A stretch of 58,237 nt of DNA from contig CANIRZ010000007.1 of the NCBI GenBank assembly GCA_947470185.1, positions 1-58,237 of the forward strand, given 5' to 3'. This stretch comes from Sphingomonadales bacterium (GTDB lineage: Bacteria; Pseudomonadota; Alphaproteobacteria; Sphingomonadales; Sphingomonadaceae). The notes below the pieces were generated by a model that made no database searches, was not told where the DNA came from, and saw only the letters and a program-made list of their open reading frames with translations. Below, piece after piece: positions 42,473-52,506 of this stretch. A program made the position numbers and the translations under genes. Each line of letters begins with the position of its first letter. The stretch's first letter is position 1.

Positions 42473-43984
42473 ATGACTGCCATCACCCGTCCAGTCCGCA
42501 CCCGGGTAGCGCCTTCGCCAACGGGCGACCCACATGTCGGCACCGCCTATATCGCGCTCATCAATTACTGCTTTGCCAAAAAGCATGGGGGCGAATTCTT
42601 GCTGCGTATCGAAGATACCGATCAGGCGCGGTCCACGCCGCAATCAGAAAAAATGATCCTGGAGTCGCTGCGCTGGCTTGGCCTGAGCTGGGATGAGGGT
42701 CCCGATGTCGGCGGCCCGCATGGTCCCTATCGCCAGTCGGAACGCAGCGCGATTTACACCGCACATTGCGACCAGTTACTTGCCGATGGCCATGCGTTCA
42801 AATGCTATTGCACGCCCGAAAAACTCGCAGCCTCGCGCGCAACGCAAATTGCGGCGAAACAACCGCCGAAATATGATGGCACATGCCTTTCAATGAACGC
42901 TGACGATACCGCAAAACTTGACAGCGAAGGCGTCCCCCATGTCGTCCGGATGAAAATCCCTGCCGAAGGCAAATGCATCGTTCAGGACACGCTGCGCGGT
43001 GAGATAGAGTTCGAATATTCTGTCGTCGACATGCAAGTGCTAATGAAATCCGACGGCCTGCCCACTTACCATCTCGCCAATGTTGTCGATGACCATCTTA
43101 TGGGCATCACCCATGTGATGCGTGGCGAGGAATGGATTTCGTCGGCACCCAAGCATTTGTTGCTGTATCAATATTTCGGTTGGGAGCCCCCCGTGCTCAC
43201 GCATTTGCCGTTGTTGCGCAACGCCGACAAATCGAAACTGTCGAAGCGGAAAAACCCGACAAGCATCTTATATTATCAACGCGCAGGCTATTTGCCGCAG
43301 GCGATGCAGAACTTCCTTGGTCTGTTTATCAAATCGGCCAGCGAAGAAGACGAAAAAACCTCGTTGCAGACATTGATAGACGAATTTGATGTCCACAATA
43401 TCTCGCTTGGCGGACCTGTGTTCGACACATCGAAGCTGGATTGGTTAAATGGCCGATATTTGCGCGAGGAATTGAGCGTTTCGGAGTTCCTTGATGCGGT
43501 CAAGGCATGGGCGCTCAATGTTAGCTACCTGACGCCCATCGCCGAAATGGCGCAGGCGCGGATTACCAAAATGTCGGACCTTGGCGGCCTGACCGCGATG
43601 TTCTTCATGAACCGGATTGATGGCATGACAGCTGAACGGCTGCGCGACGGTGTAAAGCTTGAGCAGGATGCACAGCGCGCAGCCTACACTATCGCTTTGC
43701 AGCAGTTCGACGGCATGATCGCGTGGAACAAAGAAGGCGTTGAAGCAAGCTTACGTCGCACCGCCGAGGTTCTGGACGCCAAATTGAAGGACGTCATCCG
43801 GCCATTCTACATTGCCATCACCGGCAGCGCGCAGGGCGTTCCCTTGTTCGATGCCATCACCCATCTTGGCCGCGACATCATTCGGGAGCGGTTGCGCCAC
43901 GCGATGGAATTGCTGGGTCCAGCAACGTCGAAAGAGGCTAAGGCCTGGACTGATCTATTGACTGCGCCGCCTAAGGCAGAATGA
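42473..43984 (+). CDS. gltX: Glutamyl-tRNA synthetase
   Basis: GltX charges tRNA-Glu. The 503-residue class I synthetase has the HIGH-type motif in [17 protein letters not shown] and the KMSKS-type motif in [17 protein letters not shown] 18 bases upstream is in frame, but ATG at 42473 with AAAGAAG upstream is preferred. The stop overlaps the ung start (ATGA). It heads a six-gene co-directional run. In alphaproteobacteria one of two GltX copies is often a glutaminyl-tRNA-forming one; this cannot be settled here. Confidence 0.96.
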   Translation: MTAITRPVRTRVAPSPTGDPHVGTAYIALINYCFAKKHGGEFLLRIEDTDQARSTPQSEKMILESLRWLGLSWDEGPDVGGPHGPYRQSERSAIYTAHCDQLLADGHAFKCYCTPEKLAASRATQIAAKQPPKYDGTCLSMNADDTAKLDSEGVPHVVRMKIPAEGKCIVQDTLRGEIEFEYSVVDMQVLMKSDGLPTYHLANVVDDHLMGITHVMRGEEWISSAPKHLLLYQYFGWEPPVLTHLPLLRNADKSKLSKRKNPTSILYYQRAGYLPQAMQNFLGLFIKSASEEDEKTSLQTLIDEFDVHNISLGGPVFDTSKLDWLNGRYLREELSVSEFLDAVKAWALNVSYLTPIAEMAQARITKMSDLGGLTAMFFMNRIDGMTAERLRDGVKLEQDAQRAAYTIALQQFDGMIAWNKEGVEASLRRTAEVLDAKLKDVIRPFYIAITGSAQGVPLFDAITHLGRDIIRERLRHAMELLGPATSKEAKAWTDLLTAPPKAE

Positions 43985-44670
43985 CCACCTTTTCATTACC
44001 CGACGGTTGGAAAGCGCCGCTGCAAGGCGCGCTGGCCACACAAGAGACACTGGCGCTCCAGCGCTTTCTGGGCGGCGAGATAGCGGCGGGCAACACAATT
44101 TACCCGCCGCAAGACGCATGGTTTCGTGCGCTTGAGCTGACGCCTTTGGACGCAGTTCGCGTCGTCATTTTGGGGCAAGACCCCTATCATGGGCCAAGGC
44201 AAGCACATGGTCTGTGCTTCAGCGTGCCGCAAGGCGTGCGTCCGCCACCAAGCCTGTTGAACATTTACAAAGAGCTGGAAAGCGACTTGGGCATTCCGCG
44301 GCCAACGCATGGCTTTCTGGAGCATTGGGCCAAACAAGGCGTCCTGCTGCTCAACAGCGTGCTGACCGTCGAAATGGGCAAAGCCGCCGCGCACAGCAAA
44401 AAGGGGTGGGAACAATTTACGGATGCTATTGTGGCGGCCGTGAACGACCAGCCGGAACCCGTTATATTCATGCTTTGGGGCGCTTATGCTCACAAAAAAG
44501 CAGCAAATGTCGATACCAGCCGCCATTTGGTGCTCAAGGCGGCGCATCCATCGCCCTTATCGGCGCATAACGGTTTTTTAGGGTGCAAACATTTCTCGCA
44601 ATGCAATGCCTTTCTGGTTAGCAACGGGCGTCCCCCGATTGATTGGAAACTGCCCAATGTCGTTGAGTGA
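43981..44670 (+). CDS. ung: Uracil-DNA glycosylase
   Basis: Ung removes uracil from DNA. The 229-residue family 1 enzyme has the water-activating Asp67 in [20 protein letters not shown] and the catalytic His189 in [14 protein letters not shown]. It overlaps gltX by four bases and galT by fourteen. Confidence 0.97.
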   Translation: MTTFSLPDGWKAPLQGALATQETLALQRFLGGEIAAGNTIYPPQDAWFRALELTPLDAVRVVILGQDPYHGPRQAHGLCFSVPQGVRPPPSLLNIYKELESDLGIPRPTHGFLEHWAKQGVLLLNSVLTVEMGKAAAHSKKGWEQFTDAIVAAVNDQPEPVIFMLWGAYAHKKAANVDTSRHLVLKAAHPSPLSAHNGFLGCKHFSQCNAFLVSNGRPPIDWKLPNVVE

Positions 44671-45691
44671 GCAGCCCCACCGCCGCTTTAATCCGCTGAA
44701 AAACGAATGGGTTTTGGTTTCCCCGCATCGCGCCCAACGTCCGTGGCAGGGACAGCAGGATACGCCCGACAATGCCGTTCGGGCCAAGCATGACCCCGAT
44801 TGTTATTTGTGCGCGGGCAATGCGCGCGCTGGCGGTGTGCGCAATCCCGATTACAAAAATGTCTATATTTTCGACAATGACTTTGCCGCATTGGTGCCTA
44901 GCGAAGGGTGCGGAGTAGCCGAAAGCAAACCCTTGTTTCGTGCGGCTCTCGCGCATGGAACCTGTAGAGTCATTTGCTTTTCCCCCGACCATGGGGAAAC
45001 CCTACCCGAAATGCCATTGGGCGACATTCGCATGGTCATCGACACGTGGGCCGCGCAAGAAGCAGAGCTTTCCGCTGCCCATGCTTATGTCCAGATTTTC
45101 GAAAATAAGGGCGCGATGATGGGCTGCTCCAGCCCGCATCCGCATGGTCAGATTTGGGCGACCGATTATGTCCCTGCCGAGCCAGCCCGCGAAGATGAAA
45201 CACAGGCAGCATATTTCAAGCAACACCAGTCGGCAATGCTGCTGACCTATGCCGCGCAAGAAGCCGAGGACGGTGCGCGTACTGTCGCAAGCAACGATCA
45301 TTGGATTGCGGTCGTGCCTTATTGGGCAAGCTGGCCGTATGAAATCTTGCTGATGCCGCGCTTTGCGGTTCAGCGCCTGAACGCGCTCACGCCACCGCAG
45401 CGTGATGATCTCGCCGATATCTTAAAGGCGGTCACCATAGCCTATGACAATTTGTTCCAGACCAGTTTTCCGTATTCGATGGGCTGGCACGGCGCGCCAA
45501 GCGCGACAGCGGATGCCCCGCATTGGCAATTGCATGCGCATTTTTATCCGCCGCTGCTGCGCTCGGCCAGTGTGCGCAAGTTCATGGTCGGCTATGAAAT
45601 GCTTGCCGAGGCACAGCGCGACTTGACGCCAGAAACCGCTGCCGAACATTTGCGCGCCACGTCCAAAATCCATTACCGGAGCCAGCCATGA
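44657..45691 (+). CDS. galT: Galactose-1-phosphate uridylyltransferase
   Basis: GalT swaps UMP between UDP-glucose and galactose 1-phosphate in the Leloir pathway. The 344-residue protein has [18 protein letters not shown], a zinc-type [10 protein letters not shown] site and the active-site [11 protein letters not shown], with His163 as the nucleophile. The start inside ung is the first that gives the family N-terminus. It overlaps galK by four bases. No galE is seen in the window. Confidence 0.96.
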   Translation: MSLSEQPHRRFNPLKNEWVLVSPHRAQRPWQGQQDTPDNAVRAKHDPDCYLCAGNARAGGVRNPDYKNVYIFDNDFAALVPSEGCGVAESKPLFRAALAHGTCRVICFSPDHGETLPEMPLGDIRMVIDTWAAQEAELSAAHAYVQIFENKGAMMGCSSPHPHGQIWATDYVPAEPAREDETQAAYFKQHQSAMLLTYAAQEAEDGARTVASNDHWIAVVPYWASWPYEILLMPRFAVQRLNALTPPQRDDLADILKAVTIAYDNLFQTSFPYSMGWHGAPSATADAPHWQLHAHFYPPLLRSASVRKFMVGYEMLAEAQRDLTPETAAEHLRATSKIHYRSQP

Positions 45692-46845
45692 CCCCGCAGG
45701 ACTTGGCGCTATATAATCGCGTGACCGCGAGCTTTGCTGAGCGATTTGGTCACGCCCCCGACCTCGTCGTGCGTGCACCCGGTAGGGTCAACTTGATCGG
45801 GGAGCATACCGATTATAATGACGGCTTTGTCCTTCCTTGCGCCATCGGTCCTGCGACCATGGTCGCTATCAGCAAACGCCATGATAACAATGTCGAGGTC
45901 ATCGCAGCCGACTTCGGAGACGCGGGCGATCAGTTCGGCTTAGCACTACCCCTACAACGCAATATAGAGCAGCCCTGGGCCGATTATGTGCGCGGGATGA
46001 TATCAGCCCTGCTAAATGCAGGCTATGCCCTCAGCGGCGCTAAAATCGCCATTGCGGGCAATCTGCCAAAAGGCGCTGGGCTGTCTTCATCGGCCTCGCT
46101 CGAAGTTGCCGTGGGCAAGGCCATGTCGGCACTCGCGGACATCGACATAGACAACACGCGCCTCGCGCAGATCGCGCAACGGGCGGAGTGCGATTTTGTC
46201 GGCACCCAATGCGGCATCATGGATCAGTTGATTTGCGCACAAGGCAAGGCTGGCCATGCGCTGTTAATCGATTGCCGCAGCCTTGGTTTGACCGACGCGC
46301 CAGTGCCTGATGATGTCGCGATCATGATCGTACATTCCGGCGTCACGCGTGGATTGGTAGACGGGCATTATAACGCACGGCGGCGTCAGTGTGAGGCGGC
46401 CGCCACAGCCATGGGCGTGCCAGCCTTGCGCGACGCAGATCTGGACATGCTGGCCGCAGCAAGTCTGGACGCGGTCACCAAAAAGCGGGCCCGCCATGTC
46501 ATTACCGAGAACCAACGCACGCTGGATGCCGCCGACGCGCTTGCCAAGAGCGACCTTGCAACGCTTGGCATGCTGATGGCGCAAAGCCACATATCCATGC
46601 GTGACGATTTCGAAATCACTGTCCCGCCAGTTGATGCGCTAGTGACGATGTTGCAAAAGGCGATTGGCACGCCAGGCGGAGCGCGTATGACCGGTGGCGG
46701 GTTTGGCGGCGCGTGTGTCGCGGTTATGCCAATCGCAATGGTTGCGGACGTGCAAGCCGCAATCACGGCGGAGTATAGAACGCCTGAAGGCAACGCCCCC
46801 ATCATCATGGTAGAGCGCCCTGGACCTGGAGTTGCAATTTTATGA
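45688..46845 (+). CDS. galK: Galactokinase
   Basis: GalK phosphorylates galactose at C1. The 385-residue GHMP kinase has the galactokinase signature APGRVNLIGEHTDYNDGFVLP, the ATP-binding KGAGLSSSASLEVA and the C-terminal GARMTGGGFGGACVAV. It lies between galT and the ppiC-type gene with four-base overlaps on both sides. Confidence 0.97.
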   Translation: MTPQDLALYNRVTASFAERFGHAPDLVVRAPGRVNLIGEHTDYNDGFVLPCAIGPATMVAISKRHDNNVEVIAADFGDAGDQFGLALPLQRNIEQPWADYVRGMISALLNAGYALSGAKIAIAGNLPKGAGLSSSASLEVAVGKAMSALADIDIDNTRLAQIAQRAECDFVGTQCGIMDQLICAQGKAGHALLIDCRSLGLTDAPVPDDVAIMIVHSGVTRGLVDGHYNARRRQCEAAATAMGVPALRDADLDMLAAASLDAVTKKRARHVITENQRTLDAADALAKSDLATLGMLMAQSHISMRDDFEITVPPVDALVTMLQKAIGTPGGARMTGGGFGGACVAVMPIAMVADVQAAITAEYRTPEGNAPIIMVERPGPGVAIL

Positions 46846-47654
46846 TCGCCAATGTGTTTAAGCAGGCGCTCCGTGAGCCCCTGGTCCATTTTCTTGCTGC
46901 GGGTTCCGCGCTGTTCCTTGTGATGGGTCAGTTCGGCGGTGAAGACAGTCTTGACCGGAGCATCACGATAAATGAGGCAGAGGTCACGCGTCTGGCATCG
47001 CAATGGGAACAGACATGGAGCCGTCCGCCCAGCTCCCAAGAGCTCGACAGCGTCATCCGCGATTATATCAAGGAAGAGGTCTATTTCCGGGAGGCGATGC
47101 GCCTTGGCCTTGATGCCGATGACCCGATCATCCGCCGCCGTTTGCGCGCCAAAATGGAATTTCTCGCAACAGCGGAAATCCAGAATATGGAGCCATCTGA
47201 TACAACGCTGCAACGTTATTACGCTGCCAACAAAATGCGCTACGCCGAAAAACCGACATTCAGTTTTGACCAGCAATTTTTGGGCGAAGAGGAAGACAAA
47301 GCGAAAGCATCGCTGGCGGCCCTGACCGCTGGCAAACCCGTGCAAGCTCAACCGCTCAGTGTCGCCGCAAGCATGGACAGCGCGCCATCAGATACTGTCG
47401 CACGGCAATTTGGCGACGCATTTGCCGACAGCCTGCGCACGCTGCCGCAAGGTCGCTGGAGCGGGCCTGTGCAATCCGGTTTTGGTTGGCATGCCGTGCG
47501 CGTGCGCAAGGTCGTTGCTTCGGGCACGCCCAAATTGTCGGATATCCGCCAACGTCTCTCCAATGACTGGCGTGCAGAAACACAGACCACACGCGAAGCC
47601 GCCGCATATCAGGCGCTGCTGGACGGATATGACATCCGCATCGCCAAGCCGTGA
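46842..47654 (+). CDS. PpiC/parvulin-type peptidyl-prolyl isomerase family protein
   Basis: The 270-residue protein has one N-terminal membrane anchor (LVHFLAAGSALFLVMGQFGG), a SurA-like helical segment (DSVIRDYIKEEVYFREAMRLGLD) and a Rotamase_2-like domain with RTLPQGRWSGPVQSGFGWHAVRVRK. It probably acts in the periplasm, tethered to the inner membrane. The overlap with hupE (GTG start within the stop) suggests that the two proteins work together, perhaps as a chaperone for the membrane protein. That is inference. Confidence 0.8.
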   Translation: MIANVFKQALREPLVHFLAAGSALFLVMGQFGGEDSLDRSITINEAEVTRLASQWEQTWSRPPSSQELDSVIRDYIKEEVYFREAMRLGLDADDPIIRRRLRAKMEFLATAEIQNMEPSDTTLQRYYAANKMRYAEKPTFSFDQQFLGEEEDKAKASLAALTAGKPVQAQPLSVAASMDSAPSDTVARQFGDAFADSLRTLPQGRWSGPVQSGFGWHAVRVRKVVASGTPKLSDIRQRLSNDWRAETQTTREAAAYQALLDGYDIRIAKP

Positions 47655-48649
47655 TTTTCCGCATCCTTCTTTTGATCTTGCTCGCCGCGGGGTTCACCGC
47701 GGATGTCCGCGCTGACGATTTACGGCCGGGCTATCTGGAAATTCGGGAGATGCCCGCCCCCAACGCGGCGGTGCATCAATATGGCATCACATGGAAAGCG
47801 CCCATCCGGCCCGGCCTTGCCGCACGCGTGGTGCCGGTTTTTCCAAATGATTGCACCGCAACCGAACCGGTGCGCAGCATTGACGCGGCCGCATTGCTTG
47901 CGCGCTGGGATATCACGTGCCGTGGAACATTGGCTGGCCGATCGGTCCGTCTAAGCGGGATAGAGAACACAGCAGCCGATGCGCTGCTGCGATATCAGTC
48001 TGCAACCGGCATAACGCAAGCAGCAAGGCTGACGCCGGCTAACCCCGCCGCTGTCATCGCGCATAAACCTGACAGGTGGCAGGTCGCACGCACCTATTTC
48101 GTGACGGGCGTCGAACATATCCTCATGGGATATGACCATCTGCTGTTTGTGCTGTGCCTTGTGCTCCTGCTCAATGGTGCAAGGCGTGTCATAGCCACAG
48201 TCACAGCCTTTACGGTGGCGCACTCCATCACTTTAGTGGCGACGACGCTTGAACTGATTAGCTTGCCCGGCCCGCCGGTCGAGGCTGCTATCGCGCTGTC
48301 TATTGTGTTTCTAGCCGTGGAAATTGTGAAACGCGAACCGGGCGCGCCGCGCCTATCGGAACGTATCCCATGGGTTGTCGCCTTCCTGTTCGGTTTATTG
48401 CACGGCTTCGGCTTTGCAGGCGCGCTCGCCGAGATCGGATTGCCCCAGGGCGAAGTTCCTATGGCGTTGCTGACATTCAATCTGGGGGTTGAGGCTGGCC
48501 AAATTGTCATCGTGAGCGGTGCCATGTTAATATTATGGGCGCTGCGCCGGGCAAACGCCCTCTACGCCGCCCGCGCCCACATTATCGGCGCCTATGCCAT
48601 CGGTAGCGTTGCGGCCATGTGGCTACTGCAACGTATCCTTGCAGGCTAA
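47651..48649 (+). CDS. HupE/UreJ-family membrane protein
   Basis: The 332-residue protein has a signal peptide (ILLLILLAAGFTADVRA), an extracytoplasmic domain of about 130 residues and then about six or seven membrane segments with HupE/UreJ_2 signatures: GVEHILMGYDHLLFVLCLVL, FTVAHSITLVATTLELI and LHGFGFAGALAEIGLP. The His/Asp pattern resembles metal-transport helices, but no hydrogenase or urease genes are near. The start is GTG at 47651, overlapping the stop of the ppiC-type gene. Confidence 0.8.
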   Translation: MIFRILLLILLAAGFTADVRADDLRPGYLEIREMPAPNAAVHQYGITWKAPIRPGLAARVVPVFPNDCTATEPVRSIDAAALLARWDITCRGTLAGRSVRLSGIENTAADALLRYQSATGITQAARLTPANPAAVIAHKPDRWQVARTYFVTGVEHILMGYDHLLFVLCLVLLLNGARRVIATVTAFTVAHSITLVATTLELISLPGPPVEAAIALSIVFLAVEIVKREPGAPRLSERIPWVVAFLFGLLHGFGFAGALAEIGLPQGEVPMALLTFNLGVEAGQIVIVSGAMLILWALRRANALYAARAHIIGAYAIGSVAAMWLLQRILAG

Positions 48650-48664
48650 GACATGATGCGGGAA

Positions 48665-48686
48665 GGCAGCGAAATTTAAGGCTGCC
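48665..48686. terminator. Weak hairpin between convergent hupE and tad genes
   Basis: A 6-bp GGCAGC/GCTGCC stem (48665-48670 with 48681-48686) lies between the two convergent stop codons. There is no T run, so a role as terminator is only suggested. Confidence 0.35.
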
Positions 48687-48689
48687 GGT

Positions 48690-49427
48690 TTATCCCCAAG
48701 GACAAGATGCAGGTGTGACGGCTTCGACATTATAAATCCCGTCACTGCCAGCCGGACCAACCAGATCGCGCTTTTCGCGCACAACCATCGATGCCACCTG
48801 ACTTATCGTGTGGTCCGTCAACCTTGTGAAGCCGTTAACAATCAGGGGTCTGAAATAATATTGGAGTTCTACAAACATAAGCACGCCACCGGATGGCGGT
48901 GAAGCCTGTCGACCAACCGGCCCGATACCAGTTACGTTTGTCGAGGTCGCTTTGGTCCCATAATGAGATGCATAGAAATTGGCAGTGCCTGTGCATCTTT
49001 GCCATCTAATGCGGTAACGCGGTGCGGATATGTCGAAGGGGCTCACCTCCTCAAGGCTCGAAAGTATGATCCGTGTATTGCCGCGTATCGATGGAACGCC
49101 AGTCACGGGGTCAACGAAGGAGTGGCTCCCGCCAACCGCAATGCGGTCTCCCTCGCGCAGCGAACCTTCAAAAACATCCTTTATTTGAACCTCTGAAATT
49201 GTCTTATTGCTGGTGAGCGCATTGGCGCCGATACGCGCAGCACTGTCTGCGGTGTGCAGGGCAATCTGGTTCAACTGCATGACGACTGACGCATAATTTG
49301 CAATTTCTACACCGCCTATTGTCAGTCCCAGAAAAAATGGCAGAGACACGGCAAGCTCTACCATGGCGAGGCCGCTCTGGTTCCTTTTAAGCCGCCCAAG
49401 CGTCAGAGATAGTTGTTTCAGCGCCAT
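48690..49427 (-). CDS. TadE/TadG-family pseudopilin-like protein
   Basis: The 245-residue product has a short basic N-terminus, the pseudopilin-type segment (GLAMVELAVSLPFFLGLTIGGVEIANYA) and a long secreted domain with few recognisable motifs. TadE-like proteins act in Tad (Flp) pilus assembly after prepilin peptidase processing near the glycine/glutamate. The start at 49427 is one base after the stop of the upstream tadE-like gene; an earlier in-frame ATG lies within that gene. Confidence 0.8.
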   Translation of the reverse strand: MALKQLSLTLGRLKRNQSGLAMVELAVSLPFFLGLTIGGVEIANYASVVMQLNQIALHTADSAARIGANALTSNKTISEVQIKDVFEGSLREGDRIAVGGSHSFVDPVTGVPSIRGNTRIILSSLEEVSPFDISAPRYRIRWQRCTGTANFYASHYGTKATSTNVTGIGPVGRQASPPSGGVLMFVELQYYFRPLIVNGFTRLTDHTISQVASMVVREKRDLVGPAGSDGIYNVEAVTPASCPWG

Positions 49428-49428
49428 T

Positions 49429-50052
49429 TCAGGTCGACGGACAATTGGTTTGGACGGGAGGCCCATAAACAGATTGCTCCCCATATGGTTGGTTCACCAA
49501 GATCGAGTTCGACTCCAGCTCTACATTTTCGGGCAAACCGAGCATGCTTGCCATTGGGAACAGGCGCGGATAGCTAACCTTGAATGTGATGATAACAATA
49601 TCTTTGGCGCCGCCCTGGCCGTTCGACCCGCCATCCGAATCCCAAATCCCATTGCGATTGGTGTCGATGAAACTTTCACCAGGGTCGCATCGCAAATTGG
49701 CACCAGCGGGCGCTTCGATCACCGTTTCGGCGCGGGCCAAAGCGGCCTCGGAAAAAGTTTTATAGTAGCGCCTAGTCGACGTTATGGTTGCTCTAGGTGC
49801 CAAAGTTAAAACGGCTTCCTGAACACGAAGATCAATGAATTCTTGCGCTGTTACCATTGAGGCACCTTCAAGCGACGAACTTCGCGCCGCGCTTTGCATC
49901 GCACCATCGAGTATAGCACGGACATAATAACTATGGCCGATATCCATCGTCCCCAGCATCATTAACATTACAACTGGCGCAATGAGGCCAAATTCAATGA
50001 CAGAAGCACCGTCTTCTCGGCGCAGCAGGCTTGCTGTTGAGCATATTGCCAC
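49429..50052 (-). CDS. TadE-family pseudopilin-like protein
   Basis: The 207-residue product has the TadE hydrophobic N-terminus (EDGASVIEFGLIAPVVMLMMLGTMDIGHSYY) and a secreted domain. The start codon is GTG at 50052; no ATG precedes the hydrophobic segment. It is the middle gene of three co-directional pilus-like genes, followed by another TadE/TadG gene one base downstream. Confidence 0.8.
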   Translation of the reverse strand: MAICSTASLLRREDGASVIEFGLIAPVVMLMMLGTMDIGHSYYVRAILDGAMQSAARSSSLEGASMVTAQEFIDLRVQEAVLTLAPRATITSTRRYYKTFSEAALARAETVIEAPAGANLRCDPGESFIDTNRNGIWDSDGGSNGQGGAKDIVIITFKVSYPRLFPMASMLGLPENVELESNSILVNQPYGEQSVYGPPVQTNCPST

Positions 50053-50061
50053 CGTATCGCC

Positions 50062-52173
50062 TTATTGCGTCAGTCGGAGCGCTGATATTTCCGCAGCGAT
50101 TGCTTTAAAGTTGCTAATCAAGATGCTGACACTTGTCGCTTCGAAAAACTTGCCAGGCGTCGCACATGCTCTCAGCCGGTCGTTGGTGGCCGATCCAACA
50201 TTGCCATATGATACAACCCACAGGTTGATATTCTTGTTTTTGATAGCCGTACACAAGGCGGCCGAGCGGGCGTTCGTTAAACTATTCAGCTGGCTATTCG
50301 AGGGCGCTGAACTGGTCGGTGTTTGGCGGCGATCATACCAATGGATACCATAAGCCGCATAGTCATCGTTGATGACGTTAGTTTCGCCGTCCGTCATGAA
50401 AACCATGTGCCGTTCGATGGTGACATTTTCCGGCGCATTTAACGCGGCAAAAATACCTGTTGGTGACATAATGCGCGCGCCCCACAATAGTCCGATGTCA
50501 TGATATGTATTGCCGCCAACAGACAATCCATTGACATAATTCCGGAAATCGGTTGGCGCCCATGTTTGGAACTTACGCGCTGCTGACGGACAGTTTGAGG
50601 ATGGGGCGAGCATGTTTACACCATCATTTCGGCCCACAAAAACATCGTTCAACGTTCGTGTCGACGACCGCGTTTTCAATCCGGAAATGTTAGATATGAG
50701 GTACCGTTCCCACACTGCGCCGGTAAGCATTGGGCCCCATTTTGTTGTGGCATCGGCGGTAGGTGCCATATCAATGTCCATATCGAGCGCGGACGAAGGG
50801 ATTGGGCTCCAATCATCCGATGGATCATTGTCCGGTCCGCGGAACGTCTGCCGCTCTTCGATACAACCGTTCCACGACACCGGCGTGCCGGCCCCGTCGG
50901 TGCCGATGGGAAGTTGAAATGACGCGCGATATGCACTTGCCCCGATGTCCTTCAGGTTGCCAACATTGAAGGTGACAGGCTTATACGTCCAGCCAGAAAA
51001 ATAGCTGTTCCGCGTCCATGTGATCGGCGTGGTTGTTTGCGTTGTGACCGTCCGGATATTTTGCGCGGTATCCCGAAATTGCAGTTTGCAAATACCCTTT
51101 TTGCTGGGGTCAATGTCCGCAATGAAAAGATAACTATACGAGCGGGTAGACGTTGTGGTGCGTTGCTCAAAAGTTTTGGTGCGCATTGTATCGGGCTCTG
51201 CAGGCATCGCGGGTGACTGAGACACGAATGCGGTTGGACCGACAGTGGTCGTCGTACGTGAACTCGGCGGGGACAATCGCGCGCAATCTGTTGCTGTTGT
51301 CGACAAATACCAGTCATAGGTAACACCACTTTGCACGACATCCTGTTCGGTATCCGCCCAGTCTGTGTTTGCGACTGCTGTGTCGGTTGAGCCCAATGTC
51401 GACGCCGCGCTTTCACTGCCATAATTGGCAGACGCCGTGGCATCGGTGACAATATTTGCTTCACGCGACTGATATGCCCACTGGTCGGCCATATAATCCA
51501 GCGGCAAGAGGCGGCCGACGTTTACATTAACGGCATAAGGCACAAACCCGAACCGAAGCTGGACGCTGCCTGTATTGGTGTTGGACGGATCGGTTGTTTC
51601 GCCGCAGTCCGCTGGCGTAACGTCTGTAATATTCTGTTTTGATAGCGCCTCATAGAAGCATTTGACTGCCTTTCGAAGTCCCGAAATCTTGGTTTCGGCT
51701 GATCCCGAAGCCGCCTCATTCATGGACCCGGTGGTATCAAGGACAAACATGACATCGCTGTTCGGTATGCGCAGCTCGGCCTGACATCTGACAGAGATGA
51801 CTTTGGCATCCGATCCCAACACCTGCATAAGCGCCATTGGGACAGTGGCCGAAGCGACCCCTACAACATTTCCACCAGTCTCCGAGAAACTGCGTGTTAA
51901 GTCGGTCGATCCATAGGCACCATTTTCAAAATTTTGGTCGAATATTTTCTGAGCCTGCGTATTTGCGTTCCCGCTATATGCCGCCCAGCTACCGACGCCC
52001 ATGGTTTTGCGTCCATTAAGCGCGCCAGCGTCACAGGCGCCCTGCAGCCGGGATTGCGTAAGATAGAGGCGGCTCATGTCCACGGCGCCACCAACCAGGC
52101 CAATGACAGGAATCATAGCCGCCGCCAGAATGGCAATGATATTGCCTTCCTCGTTCTTCAAAAGGCGCGACAT
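50062..52173 (-). CDS. TadG-like pilus assembly protein with a von Willebrand A domain
   Basis: The product has an N-terminal TadG hydrophobic segment (GNIIAILAAAMIPVIGLVGGAVDMSRL), then a vWA domain whose MIDAS motif reads DTTGSMNEA with a later FMTDGETN, split by a large insert of several hundred residues rich in Thr, Ser and Asn. Length is 703 residues from 52173 or 726 from the upstream ATG at 52242; a GTG at 52212 with GGGGG upstream is a third option. Such proteins are surface-exposed pilus or adhesin components. Confidence 0.8.
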   Translation of the reverse strand: MSRLLKNEEGNIIAILAAAMIPVIGLVGGAVDMSRLYLTQSRLQGACDAGALNGRKTMGVGSWAAYSGNANTQAQKIFDQNFENGAYGSTDLTRSFSETGGNVVGVASATVPMALMQVLGSDAKVISVRCQAELRIPNSDVMFVLDTTGSMNEAASGSAETKISGLRKAVKCFYEALSKQNITDVTPADCGETTDPSNTNTGSVQLRFGFVPYAVNVNVGRLLPLDYMADQWAYQSREANIVTDATASANYGSESAASTLGSTDTAVANTDWADTEQDVVQSGVTYDWYLSTTATDCARLSPPSSRTTTTVGPTAFVSQSPAMPAEPDTMRTKTFEQRTTTSTRSYSYLFIADIDPSKKGICKLQFRDTAQNIRTVTTQTTTPITWTRNSYFSGWTYKPVTFNVGNLKDIGASAYRASFQLPIGTDGAGTPVSWNGCIEERQTFRGPDNDPSDDWSPIPSSALDMDIDMAPTADATTKWGPMLTGAVWERYLISNISGLKTRSSTRTLNDVFVGRNDGVNMLAPSSNCPSAARKFQTWAPTDFRNYVNGLSVGGNTYHDIGLLWGARIMSPTGIFAALNAPENVTIERHMVFMTDGETNVINDDYAAYGIHWYDRRQTPTSSAPSNSQLNSLTNARSAALCTAIKNKNINLWVVSYGNVGSATNDRLRACATPGKFFEATSVSILISNFKAIAAEISALRLTQ

Positions 52174-52506
52174 TACGCCACACGCGTGCGTGGCATCGGT
52201 ATTCTTTATCACGGCTGGACCCCCGTTAATAAGACATCGCATGTCGTTACGGGTATCTTCGTTACGGATGTATTAAGAAATCAAGTTACCGATAAGTTAA
52301 CTATTCGTAGATGCACGATATCTAAGCATGATCCACTTCAACCTGACTTCGAGAATCCCTTTTTACGCTGGCTATTTCCCGCTGTTGCGAAATGCAAAGC
52401 GCAGGAGCTGGTACCAAAATGGTAATCAAGGCGCGCAAACAGTGTCGGGTATCACGACCCACACATGAATTTACATCTTGTCCGCGGTGTTCAGTACGCG
52501 CTGATT
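52174..52506. other. Intergenic region upstream of the tadG-like gene
   Basis: This stretch probably holds the tadG-like promoter on the minus strand, but no good -35/-10 pair stands out. It carries two GTAACGA repeats near 52245-52260 and one copy of the short repeat described elsewhere (52444-52466). No further gene is seen. Confidence 0.5.
52444..52466 (+). repeat. Short dispersed repeat, copy 1
   Basis: The core GTCGGGTATCACGACC with CCACACAT after it matches copies at 53513 and 54757 on the same strand. It lies about 40 bases past the end of the nitroreductase gene. Confidence 0.75.

Noticed and set aside
46386-47351. Leftward open frame across galK and the ppiC-type gene
   Set aside because: It is the reverse frame of two confident genes and shows no family motif.
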